DNA of 36,710 nucleotides from DATMNI01 sp035570275 (GTDB lineage Bacteria; Acidobacteriota; Terriglobia; Bryobacterales; Bryobacteraceae): assembly GCA_035570275.1 (NCBI GenBank), contig DATMNI010000220.1, positions 1 through 36,710 of the forward strand, in the 5' to 3' direction. The translations under genes were made by a program, and so were the position numbers. This document shows, piece after piece, positions 29,765-36,710 of the stretch. The notes under the pieces are model-generated. The model was not told the origin of the DNA. It saw only the letters and a program-made list of their open reading frames with translations, and did no database searches. Position 1 is the stretch's first letter. Each line of letters begins with the position of its first letter.

Positions 29765-30658
29765 TCACACAGCCCAGGCGATCGGGTGTCCCGTAATCTT
29801 TAGCCTCCAGTCGATCGCGCGGCCTAAGAGTTTCCAGGGAACCGCCTCATGCCAGGCCGCGCGTTTGAACAGACGCAGGTTTTTTAGCACTTTGAAGCGA
29901 ATGATATCCGTGTGTCCAGGCAGGTAGCCTCGGAACTCCGGGCGGAAGCCGGTAGCGCTAAGGGCGCGCGACAACGACTCCGGCTCGAAAATACTGATGT
30001 GCGTTTCCGGCAGCACGTACGGCCACTTGATCAGGTTCTTTCGGTGTGGCCTCGCATTCCCCGTGGTGTAGAAGAACAGTCCGCCCGGCTTCAGGAGTCT
30101 ACGGATGCTGCGCAGGACTTCGAGCGGATCTTCCACATGCTCCAGCACTTCAATCGCGGTGACGATATCAAAGGTGCCGGCAAGCGGGGCGAGTTCCTCT
30201 TCGCCAAGAACGGGGATTCCGTGCTCTCTGGACTCATTGCTAATCCAGCCGGTTTCGAAGCCTACAATGCGGCAGTCGCCGCGGCAGTACCGCACCAACC
30301 CGCCGTTGCCGCATCCGAAGTCGAGCCAATTGGTGTGCGAGTGGAGTTTGACTAGCGAATCGACAGCCTGCCGGACGCCCCGCCACTCGTTCACCCGGAT
30401 GGTCTCGCCGGGACACTCGAGTTCAAAAACGTAATCGACCAGGGGATCGACGCCGCGGCCGGCGTAGTATTCGGCCGAGTATATCGCCGCATAATCCGTC
30501 AAAGGGTCCGAGATGAATGCGAAGCAGCACTCGGGACAGCGGCGAAGGTGAAAGACTCGCTTCTTCCACTCTCCAGTCTTGGAGCCGGCGTCCTGCGTAG
30601 CAGCGCCGCAGATTTTGCATGCCGTCCCCCTCAGAGGGTTCCCACACACACTAGACAA
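29765..30658 (-). CDS. SAM-dependent methyltransferase with N-terminal zinc-ribbon-like cysteines
   Basis: A 297-aa soluble class I methyltransferase. Two CxxC pairs near the N-terminus (Cys14/Cys17 in CKIC and Cys41/Cys44 in CPEC) look like a zinc ribbon. Motif I is WLDFGCGNGGL at 111-121, then an acidic loop (FETG), and FDIVTAIEVLEHVEDPLEVL followed by LLKPGGLFFYTT, typical of the Methyltransf_23 group. A zinc-ribbon methyltransferase of this shape is often found in sugar or surface-polymer gene sets, but the substrate is not evident. The frame begins at a TTG (30658) without a clear ribosome binding site; a GTG at 30649 is an alternative. The gene follows the second methyltransferase gene by 25 bases on the same strand, so the two are likely cotranscribed. 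Confidence 0.85.
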   Translation of the reverse strand: MSSVCGNPLRGTACKICGAATQDAGSKTGEWKKRVFHLRRCPECCFAFISDPLTDYAAIYSAEYYAGRGVDPLVDYVFELECPGETIRVNEWRGVRQAVDSLVKLHSHTNWLDFGCGNGGLVRYCRGDCRIVGFETGWISNESREHGIPVLGEEELAPLAGTFDIVTAIEVLEHVEDPLEVLRSIRRLLKPGGLFFYTTGNARPHRKNLIKWPYVLPETHISIFEPESLSRALSATGFRPEFRGYLPGHTDIIRFKVLKNLRLFKRAAWHEAVPWKLLGRAIDWRLKITGHPIAWAV

Positions 30659-30683
30659 ATCAGCATAATCGATCCGCTTGTGC

Positions 30684-31571
30684 TCAAACAGTCTTCGTAC
30701 AAGTGACCACGCACCGGATGCCGAATGGCAAATAAATCCAGTCGCGGAGCCGGCTTTCGACCCGCATGATCCAGGGCATCAGACGGCTGTCTTGGGCCAG
30801 GCGCATGTGGCTGAGCACGATCGCTCGCTGCTGTTCCTGGCTGCTGTTCAGATATCGGCGGTTGCGTTTCTTGATTGCCCAAAAGCCAGGATACACGAGA
30901 AAGCCGAGGTGCGAGCGGTCCACAACTGTAAATCCATGAGCGCGCAACCGCCGCAAGACCTCGCACATGCGGTAACGGCGGTGATGCATGAATTGACGGT
31001 CGTAGATATCGAACAGGTTGGGACCCGATGGGACTTCAATCACAGCGACGCCACCCGGCCGCAGGATGCGGTACACATGCCGCATGGCTGCATCATCATC
31101 CTCTATGTGTTCGAGGACGTTCAACAGAACAATGCCGTCCACGGAACCATCGGGTAGGGGACAGCGCGTCAAATCAAATTGCAGCAGTGGGAGGTCCGGC
31201 ACGGCGGCGGCCAGCTTTTCAAGCGGACCTCTGACGAAATCAGCGCCCACAACCGTGGCGTCAGACAAGCGCCTGCGAAGGGCTTTGATCATATACCCGG
31301 AGGAGCAGCCAATGTCCAGAACAACGGGCTCGGGGTTAGAAAGCCACCGCTCCATCCGCGAAAGCGCATACTCACGCGACGCAACATTCATGTAATGATC
31401 TTCGTCGCCGATATCCTCGTGAAATTCCGTCAGTTCATCAGACCAGCCGGATGATCCTAAGTCGTAACAAAGGACAGGCTGCTTTCTGTCACCCACCAGG
31501 AATCCGGTTCCAGTCCAAACGGGTGGCTCGCTCGTCTCCGGCGGCGTAGGGTAACGAAGGACATTGGACAT
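30684..31571 (-). CDS. SAM-dependent methyltransferase (class I)
   Basis: A 295-aa protein, first gene of a two-gene unit. Motif I is VVLDIGCSSGYMIKAL at about 83-98, motif II acidic residue in VVGADFVRG, then LPDGSVDGIVLLNVLEHIED and ILRPGGVAVIEVPSGP, as in the Methyltransf_11/23 groups. The C-terminal half is less typical (FMHHRRYRMCEVLRRLRAHG ... VYPGFWAIKKRNRRYL) and resembles methyltransferases of polyprenyl or glycan-linked pathways, where a hydrophobic C-terminal patch touches the membrane. I cannot name the substrate. The start ATG at 31571 has no obvious ribosome binding site. The second methyltransferase follows after 25 bases. Confidence 0.87.
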   Translation of the reverse strand: MSNVLRYPTPPETSEPPVWTGTGFLVGDRKQPVLCYDLGSSGWSDELTEFHEDIGDEDHYMNVASREYALSRMERWLSNPEPVVLDIGCSSGYMIKALRRRLSDATVVGADFVRGPLEKLAAAVPDLPLLQFDLTRCPLPDGSVDGIVLLNVLEHIEDDDAAMRHVYRILRPGGVAVIEVPSGPNLFDIYDRQFMHHRRYRMCEVLRRLRAHGFTVVDRSHLGFLVYPGFWAIKKRNRRYLNSSQEQQRAIVLSHMRLAQDSRLMPWIMRVESRLRDWIYLPFGIRCVVTCTKTV

Positions 31572-31927
31572 GAACTATGGTTTTCAGTTTATCACCTGGA
31601 CTATGCGCTAAAACGAGGACTCTAACCGCTACGAGTGCCGCCAACCTGCCCCACAAAGAGGCGCTTACAGCGCTGTTCCCCCGATACAGTTAAGCACCCT
31701 TGCTCCTGGCCGTTCGAAAGGCGGCCGCCGCTATGAGGTATACTTACCGTGCTGCTTTGTGGTGGGTGGTCGCTGGCGTGATGTCGACGCCCGCTGCCAG
31801 TGGGCTGCCGCGCCATTCTCCCGGCCTCCGGCAACCGCGAACGGCTCCCGAAAAACGATCGGCTGCTCGCGCCGGTTGGCTCCGGGAGGTTGCTGGCTGG
31901 ATTCTGCGGTACAACCGGGGGGCAAAC
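31572..31927. other. Spacer before the transaldolase gene: half REP unit and a structured leader
   Basis: 356 bases between divergent genes. At 31643-31654 lies a half copy of the mraY-murD hairpin repeat (AACCTGC and CCAC; minus strand GTGGGGCAGGTT). At 31818-31888 a long-range stem can form: CTCCCGG (31818-31824) with CCGGGAG (31882-31888), and CAACCG (31832-31837) with CGGTTG (31873-31878). An open frame from 31700 runs into the transaldolase but has no coding character. Confidence 0.5.
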
Positions 31928-32644
31928 GTGAAATCGGTTTCGGAACTGAAGGTCAAGATCTTTGCCGATGGCGCCGACAAGGCCGCCATGCTGCACTTAT
32001 ACGCCCAGCCTTACATCCGAGGGTTCACCACTAATCCGACGTTGATGCGGAAGGCCGGAATCACCGTCTATGAGGCCTTCGCGCGCGACATCCTGGAGGC
32101 CATTCCGGATCGCCCGATCTCATTCGAAGTCTTCGCCGACGACTGCGCCGAAATGGAGCGTCAGGCCCGGAAAATCGCCGCCTGGGGTCCCAACGTCTAC
32201 GTGAAGATCCCGGTCACAAATACCAAAGCGCAAAGCTCCGCGGGATTGGTCCGGCATCTCGCCCAGTCCGGCGTCAAGCTGAATGTCACAGCCATCCTGC
32301 CCCTCGAGCAGGTCGCTGAAATCAGCGCCGCGTTGGCCGGCGGCCCGGGCGCCTGCATCTCGGTCTTCGCCGGCAGGATTGCCGATACCGGGGTCGACCC
32401 GCTCCCGTTGATGAAGGCCGCACTTGAAATTATGCGGCCCCACCCCAACCAGGAACTCATCTGGGCGAGCCCCCGCGAACTCCTGAACGTGTTCCAAGCC
32501 GACGCCATCGGCTGCCACATCATCACGGCGACGAACGATATTCTGCAAAAGCTCACTCTGGTCGGCAGGGATCTGCGCGAGTACTCGCTCGACACGGTGA
32601 AAATGTTCCATCAGGATGCGGCGAAGTCCGGCTTTGCCCTCTGA
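31928..32644 (+). CDS. Small transaldolase (TalC / fructose-6-phosphate aldolase-like)
   Basis: A 238-aa cytoplasmic class I aldolase of the short transaldolase group. The frame is KIFADGADKAAM ... IRGFTTNPTLMRKAGITVY (the GFTTNPT/L motif of the family), FEVFADDCAEM, then the Schiff-base lysine in NVYVKIPVTNT. ISVFAGRIADTG and IWASPRELLN complete the barrel. It transfers dihydroxyacetone units or makes fructose 6-phosphate; which one cannot be told from sequence by eye. I start at the GTG at 31928 (GGGGGGC upstream). The frame is open to 31700, but that part has no similarity to the family. It lies 73 bases before the DUF1549 gene on the same strand; a functional link is not obvious. Confidence 0.88.
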   Translation: MKSVSELKVKIFADGADKAAMLHLYAQPYIRGFTTNPTLMRKAGITVYEAFARDILEAIPDRPISFEVFADDCAEMERQARKIAAWGPNVYVKIPVTNTKAQSSAGLVRHLAQSGVKLNVTAILPLEQVAEISAALAGGPGACISVFAGRIADTGVDPLPLMKAALEIMRPHPNQELIWASPRELLNVFQADAIGCHIITATNDILQKLTLVGRDLREYSLDTVKMFHQDAAKSGFAL

Positions 32645-32717
32645 TCGTCTCTGGGCTACATAGATATTGACCTTTCCGCCTAAACGTCGCATCCTTAATA
32701 AGAAGCTGAGGGAACGA

Positions 32718-34994
32718 ATGCGTCGAGTCGCTATTATTGTGTTCACTTGCAGCGCGCTGTTGTTGGCGGCTGATACCTTTACGAAACGCCAGCGCGAATT
32801 CTGGTCTTTTCAAAAAGTTGGCGTGCAGAACCCGCCGGTGGTGCGCAACACCGCGTGGGTCCGGAATCCCATCGACCAGTTCATCCTCGCCAGGTTGGAA
32901 GCCAAGAACATCAAGCCCGGCCCGCCGGCGGACAAAGTCACTCTCCTGCGGCGCGCCACCTTCGACCTGATCGGCCTGCCGCCCACGCCGGAAGAGGTGG
33001 AGGCGTTTGTGGCCGACCAGACACCCGGGGCCTTCGAAAAGGTGGTGGACCGGATGCTGGCATCGCCCCAGTACGGCGAGCGGTGGGGGCGCCACTGGCT
33101 GGATCTCGCCCGCTTCGCCGAGAGCGAAGGCTTCAAGTCCGACGAGCCGCGGCCGAATGCCTGGCGGTACCGCGACTACGTGATTCAGTCGTTCAACCTG
33201 GATAAGCCGTACGACCGGTTCGTGCAGGAGCAGATTGCGGGTGATGAACTGTGGCCGGACAGCCCCCAGGCTCGCATCGCCACCGGGTTCAGCCGCCACT
33301 ATCCGGACGAAAGCAACGCCCGCAACCTGCAACAACGCCGTCAGGAGATCCTGGACGACATCACGGACACCACCGGCGCGGTTTTCATGGGGCTCACCTA
33401 CGGCTGCGCCCGCTGCCACAATCACAAGTTCGACCCCATCCTGCAAGCCGATTATTACAAGCTGCAATCTTTCTTCGCCAACACCGCCGCGGCCGACCAT
33501 ATCCCCATGCTGACGGCCGAACAGTTGGCGGAGTACAAGCGGAAGAGGGCCGAATGGGAGCAGGCATCGAGCGGCGTGCGCGCGCAGATCGCTGCCCTGC
33601 TGCAGCCGGAACGCGACAAGCTGCACAAGGAGTACTTCGATAAATATCCGCCGGAAATTCAGGCGATGATCCTGAAGCCCGCGGCCGAACGGCAGCCTTA
33701 CGAAGGGTTGATGTGGGCCAAGGCCAAGCCGTACCTGGAATTCACCGATGACGAAGCCGGCAAGGTGTTGAAGGGCGACGCCAGGAAGCAGTACGAATCG
33801 CTCAAGGCCGAGCTGGCGAAGTTTCACGATCTCGACCCGGGGCCGCTGCCTGAGGGCATCGGGATGACCGACCTGGGCGTCACCGCGCCGGCTACGCACG
33901 TGCTGGCAGTGGGCGTTTACGACAGGCCGAAGGAAGAAGTGCAACCGGGCTTTCTGACTATCCTGGACCCGGCGCCGGCGAAGATTGTGCCGCCCGAAGG
34001 GATGGCCTCGACCGGCCGCCGCAGCGCGCTGGCGAAGTGGCTCACCGACCCGGAGAATCCGCTGCCGGCGCGTGTGATGGTAAACCGCATCTGGCATTAT
34101 CACTTTGGCAAGGGCATCGCGGGTACGCCGAGCGATTTCGGCGTGATGGGCGAGCGGCCCACGCATCCCGAACTGCTGGACTGGTTGACCAGGGAATTCA
34201 TCGGGCGCGGCTGGAGCATGAAGCAGATGCACCGGCTGATAATGACGTCGGCGGTGTACCAGCAGGCATCGGACTTCCGCAAGGATGCCGCCGAAGTGGA
34301 TGCGGACAATCGGCTGCTGTGGGCCTTTCCAAGGCAGCGCATGGATGCGGAGACCATCCGCGATTCGGCGCTGATGGTGTCGGGACTGCTGAACCCGAAG
34401 GCTGGAGGGCCAAGCGTGTTTCCCGAACTTCCCACGGGCATGGGCGCGCTGCGCGGCGGCTGGAAGCTGTCGAATCCGGAAGAGCGCAACCGCCGCAGCG
34501 TGTACGTTTTCGTGAAGCGCAACGAGCGCTATCCCATGTTGGAAGCCTTTGACATGCCGGACACGCACGAATCCTGCTCGCGGCGCGAGACTACCACCAC
34601 GGCGCCGCAGGCGCTAACCATGCTCAACGACAAGGTGACGCTGGATTGGGCGCAGGCTTTTGCGGCGCGGGCGCTGGCTGCCCAAGACCCCGTGGGCCGC
34701 GCGTTCCGCCTGGCCTACTCGCGGCCTCCGGACCCCTGGGAAAAGGACACGGCGGCCACGTTCTTAGAAAAGCAGAAGACGCTGATCGCGGCGCGTGCGG
34801 CGCGCGGCGAAAAGCTGGCCCAGCCGGCGTTTATCACAACCACCGCCACCAGCGCCAGCACCGCCCCCACCGCCATCCCTGCCGCGCCTCAGCCCGCCGA
34901 AGCCACCCCACGAAGCGATCCGGCTTATGCAGCGGCATTCGTGGATTTCTGCCAGATGCTGATGAACTCCAACGAATTCGTTTACAGGAATTAG
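32718..34994 (+). CDS. Exported DUF1549/DUF1553 protein with a CxxCH motif
   Basis: A 758-aa protein. I start at the ATG at 32718, with GAGGGA upstream, which gives a signal peptide (RRVAIIVFTCSALLLAA); an ATG at 32667 is open but less likely. DUF1549 spans about 48-255 (NPIDQFILARLEAKNIKP ... RRATFDLIGLPPTPEEVEAF ... ERWGRHWLDLARFAESEG) and contains CARCH (230-234) in YGCARCHNHKFDPI, a potential haem c site. DUF1553 fills the C-terminal half (GRRSALAKWLTDPENPLPAR ... VNRIWHYHFGKGI ... LMVSGLLNPKAGGPSVFP). Proteins of this pair, common in planctomycetes and Solibacter, usually start with an extra cytochrome-like domain, which is absent here. They are almost always followed by a DUF1501 gene, as here (3 bases). 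Function unknown; an extracytoplasmic redox or polymer-degrading role has been suggested. Confidence 0.92.
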   Translation: MRRVAIIVFTCSALLLAADTFTKRQREFWSFQKVGVQNPPVVRNTAWVRNPIDQFILARLEAKNIKPGPPADKVTLLRRATFDLIGLPPTPEEVEAFVADQTPGAFEKVVDRMLASPQYGERWGRHWLDLARFAESEGFKSDEPRPNAWRYRDYVIQSFNLDKPYDRFVQEQIAGDELWPDSPQARIATGFSRHYPDESNARNLQQRRQEILDDITDTTGAVFMGLTYGCARCHNHKFDPILQADYYKLQSFFANTAAADHIPMLTAEQLAEYKRKRAEWEQASSGVRAQIAALLQPERDKLHKEYFDKYPPEIQAMILKPAAERQPYEGLMWAKAKPYLEFTDDEAGKVLKGDARKQYESLKAELAKFHDLDPGPLPEGIGMTDLGVTAPATHVLAVGVYDRPKEEVQPGFLTILDPAPAKIVPPEGMASTGRRSALAKWLTDPENPLPARVMVNRIWHYHFGKGIAGTPSDFGVMGERPTHPELLDWLTREFIGRGWSMKQMHRLIMTSAVYQQASDFRKDAAEVDADNRLLWAFPRQRMDAETIRDSALMVSGLLNPKAGGPSVFPELPTGMGALRGGWKLSNPEERNRRSVYVFVKRNERYPMLEAFDMPDTHESCSRRETTTTAPQALTMLNDKVTLDWAQAFAARALAAQDPVGRAFRLAYSRPPDPWEKDTAATFLEKQKTLIAARAARGEKLAQPAFITTTATSASTAPTAIPAAPQPAEATPRSDPAYAAAFVDFCQMLMNSNEFVYRN

Positions 34995-34997
34995 AAG

Positions 34998-36404
34998 ATG
35001 AAGCCAGAACATGTAATACCGGTTAGGAGCCGCCGCGAATTCCTGATGCGTTCGTGCGGTGGTTTGGGGGCGCTGGCCGTTTCCTCCATGCTGCAGGCCG
35101 CGCGTCCCGTGGACCCGCTGGCTCCGAAGAAACCCGACCATACGCCGACTGCCAAATCGGTGATCTGGCTGTTCATGGAAGGCGGCCCCAGCCACCTCGA
35201 CATTTTTGATCCCAAACCGGAGCTGGTACGCCTGGCCGGGCAACCTATGCCGGCATCGTTCGGCAAAGTGATCACCGCCATGGGGACCGCTTCCAACACG
35301 CTGATGCCCTCCTCGCGAACGTGGAAGCAGTACGGCGAAAGCGGCATGTGGGTCTCCGACTGGTATCCCAACGTGGCCCAGCACGTAGACGAAATGACGA
35401 TGCTGCAGTCATGCTGGGCCGACGGGTTGAACCATGTGGGCTCGGTTTGCCAGATGAACACCGGGTCGATTCTGGCCGGGCGGCCTTCGATGGGCGCGTG
35501 GGTGACATACGGGCTGGGCACGGCGAACAACAATCTGCCCACCTTCGTGATCCTGACCGATGCGGCGGAAGTGGTGGGCGGGTCGAAGAACTGGAGTTCC
35601 GGTTTCCTGCCGGCCAGCTTTCAGGGCACCCAACTGCGGCGCGAAGGTCCGCCGGTTCTGGACCTGGCGCCGCCCGACAGCATTGGCGCCGATCAGCAGC
35701 GCGGGCGGCTGGATCTGCTGAATTCGCTCAACCGGCACTATGGCGATAAGAAGCCCGAGGATACCGAACTGGAAGCGCGCTTGAATTCCTACGAACTGGC
35801 GTACCGCATGCAATCCTCGGCTCCGGAGGCGGTGGATCTGACCAAGGAATCGGAAGCCACGCACAAGCTGTACGGCATGGACAACGACGTGACGGCGCAA
35901 TTCGGCAAGAACTGCCTGCTGGCCCGCCGCCTGGTGGAGCGGGGCGTGCGCTTCGTGGAGCTGTATTCCGGCAGCGGCAGCGGATGGGACGCGCATAACG
36001 ATCTGGACAAAAATCATGGCCGGCGGTGCCAGGAAACCGATGTGCCGATCGCGGGCCTGTTGACCGATCTGAAGGCGCGCGGCCTGCTGGACAGCACGCT
36101 GGTGGTCTGGGGCGGCGAATTCGGCCGCACGCCGTTCAACGAGAAAGGCAATGGCCGCGACCACAATCCGTGGGGCTTCACCATGTGGATGGCCGGCGGC
36201 GGCATCAAGCCGGGCCAGGTGGTGGGGAAGACTGACGAGATCGGCCTGCGCGCCGTGGAGCGGCCCTCGCACGTACACGACATCCACGCCACCATTCTCT
36301 GGTGTCTGGGTCTGGATCACGTGAAAGTGACGTACCTGCACAACGGCCGGTCGGAGCGGCCGACCATCGTCAGCGGGGAGCCGATTCGGGAAATGCTAGG
36401 CTAG
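34998..36404 (+). CDS. DUF1501 protein with Tat signal peptide
   Basis: A 468-aa exported protein. The N-terminus is a twin-arginine signal (RSRREFLMRSCGGLGALAVS). The body has the DUF1501 hallmarks: VIWLFMEGGPSHLDIFDPKP near 55-75, ENxGRHFNxx-like VERGVRFVELYSGSGSGWDAH, STLVVWGGEFGRTP and GKGNGRDHNPWGFTMWMAGG, then HATILWCLGLDH. The fold is related to the alkaline phosphatase/sulfatase superfamily and the conserved Asp, His and Glu residues suggest a metal site, but no activity is established. It starts 3 bases after the DUF1549/1553 gene with AGGA nearby, so the two form one operon and probably one periplasmic system. A cytochrome-type gene follows 4 bases later. Confidence 0.93.
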   Translation: MKPEHVIPVRSRREFLMRSCGGLGALAVSSMLQAARPVDPLAPKKPDHTPTAKSVIWLFMEGGPSHLDIFDPKPELVRLAGQPMPASFGKVITAMGTASNTLMPSSRTWKQYGESGMWVSDWYPNVAQHVDEMTMLQSCWADGLNHVGSVCQMNTGSILAGRPSMGAWVTYGLGTANNNLPTFVILTDAAEVVGGSKNWSSGFLPASFQGTQLRREGPPVLDLAPPDSIGADQQRGRLDLLNSLNRHYGDKKPEDTELEARLNSYELAYRMQSSAPEAVDLTKESEATHKLYGMDNDVTAQFGKNCLLARRLVERGVRFVELYSGSGSGWDAHNDLDKNHGRRCQETDVPIAGLLTDLKARGLLDSTLVVWGGEFGRTPFNEKGNGRDHNPWGFTMWMAGGGIKPGQVVGKTDEIGLRAVERPSHVHDIHATILWCLGLDHVKVTYLHNGRSERPTIVSGEPIREMLG

Positions 36405-36408
36405 AAAG

Positions 36409-36710
36409 ATGTCACGCTTGGGATTAGACCACCGCTCCCTTACGGTCACGGCTCCGCACGCTTACACGCACGCTTTCGCGCACGCTTTCACGCACGCTTT
36501 CAGAGCCGCGACCGTCAGGGAGCGGTGGTTGCTGGCGTGTGTAGCACTGCTTCCCTGTGTTGCCGCCCACGCCCAAACCGTCAACTTCAGCGAGCACATC
36601 GCGCCCATCATCTATAACAATTGCAGCACGTGTCACCGGCCGGGTCAGGTATCGCCGTTTTCGCTGCTAAGCTACGCCGATGTCCAGCAGCACGGTCAGA
36701 CAATCGCGAC
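36409..36710 (+). CDS. c-type cytochrome protein, N-terminal fragment
   Basis: The frame opens with ATG at 36409, four bases after the DUF1501 stop, and runs off the right edge (100 codons). Codons 38-56 form a signal peptide (RERWLLACVALLPCVAAHA, then QTVNF), followed by FSEHIAPIIYNNCSTCHRPG with a haem-binding CSTCH at 72-76, and QVSPFSLLSYADVQQHG, typical of Solibacter/planctomycete cytochrome-like domains that precede redox or monooxygenase modules. Codons 7-40 are encoded by the palindromic repeat at 36429-36528 and read as a low-complexity His/Thr/Ala/Phe leader. A TTG at 36529, with AGGGAG (from the repeat) 6 bases upstream, may be the true start and would leave a shorter signal peptide. 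The rest of the protein is outside the window. Confidence 0.75.
   Translation, partial: MSRLGLDHRSLTVTAPHAYTHAFAHAFTHAFRAATVRERWLLACVALLPCVAAHAQTVNFSEHIAPIIYNNCSTCHRPGQVSPFSLLSYADVQQHGQTIA
36429..36528. repeat. Dispersed palindromic element, copy 3, with internal 12-bp tandem repeat
   Basis: Two 26-base arms (36429-36454, starting CCACCGCTCCC, and 36503-36528, ending GGGAGCGGTGG) are inverted repeats with two mismatches, the longest arms of the family in this window. The loop is filled by 3.8 copies of a 12-base unit CACGCTT(A/T)C(A/G)CG at 36457-36502. The arms share CGGCTC / GAGCCG and ACCGTcAGGG with copies 1 and 2, but the GCGAC-AA-GTCGC hairpin is missing. It covers the first codons of the cytochrome gene. 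Confidence 0.88.

Noticed and set aside
31700..31927. A 76-codon N-terminal extension of the transaldolase
   Set aside because: Short transaldolases start with the KIFADGAD-type strand; the extension has no similarity and covers a region that can fold into nested stems.
32553..34568. A 671-codon minus-strand open frame
   Set aside because: It is antisense to the DUF1549/DUF1553 gene and the transaldolase end. Its His/Arg/Gln-rich composition is typical of a shadow frame in high-GC DNA.
36424..36636. A 70-codon minus-strand frame with a repetitive SVRESVRESVR segment
   Set aside because: It is only the translation of the palindromic repeat and its 12-bp units; the plus-strand cytochrome frame is better supported.

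Overview
The window looks like a high-GC chromosomal segment of an acidobacterium, most likely of the Solibacter/Bryobacter type. The signs are large secreted proteins ending in the TIGR03437-type domain (abundant in Solibacter), an Oar-like TonB receptor with a carboxypeptidase-regulatory N-terminus, DUF1549/DUF1553 and DUF1501 proteins beside a c-type cytochrome, and a dcw cluster whose PBP carries a PASTA domain. The taxonomy is inferred from gene families only. No rRNA, tRNA or CRISPR array was seen.

Positions 1-10930 (minus strand, read right to left) hold the division and cell wall operon: mraZ, rsmH, an ftsL-like gene, ftsI (PBP), murE, murF, mraY, murD and ftsW. Four GTGG-type repeats at 10-11 bp spacing just before mraZ look like its own operator. 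After ftsW, a four-helix-bundle (S23-like) gene begins where murG might be expected; it runs off the left edge. The mraY-murD gap is filled with paired hairpin repeats.

Positions 11264-20772 (minus) hold three long exported proteins of unknown role: an Ig-like/TIGR03437 protein, a 711-aa lineage-type protein, and a 1474-aa protein with Ig-like, LGFP-like, C39-peptidase-like (catalytic Cys apparently lost) and TIGR03437 domains. The first two are followed by clear intrinsic terminators; the third runs into a tandem repeat built from copies of its own last codons.

Positions 20773-21239 hold a decayed REP-associated transposase (RAYT) flanked by two inverted REP hairpins. To its right come a GT-C-like membrane protein (minus), a divergent class III sirtuin (plus), a HopA1-like orphan (plus), a Tat-exported dienelactone hydrolase-like protein (minus), an Oar-like receptor (plus) and two SAM methyltransferases (minus).

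Positions 31928-36710 (plus) hold a small transaldolase, a DUF1549/DUF1553 protein with a CxxCH motif, a Tat-exported DUF1501 protein, and the start of a c-type cytochrome protein whose first codons lie inside a 100-bp palindromic repeat. That palindrome belongs to a family with three copies in the window (about 11087, 26134 and 36429). Together with the two REP-like families, the window is rich in small palindromic elements that sit in intergenic gaps and touch coding ends.
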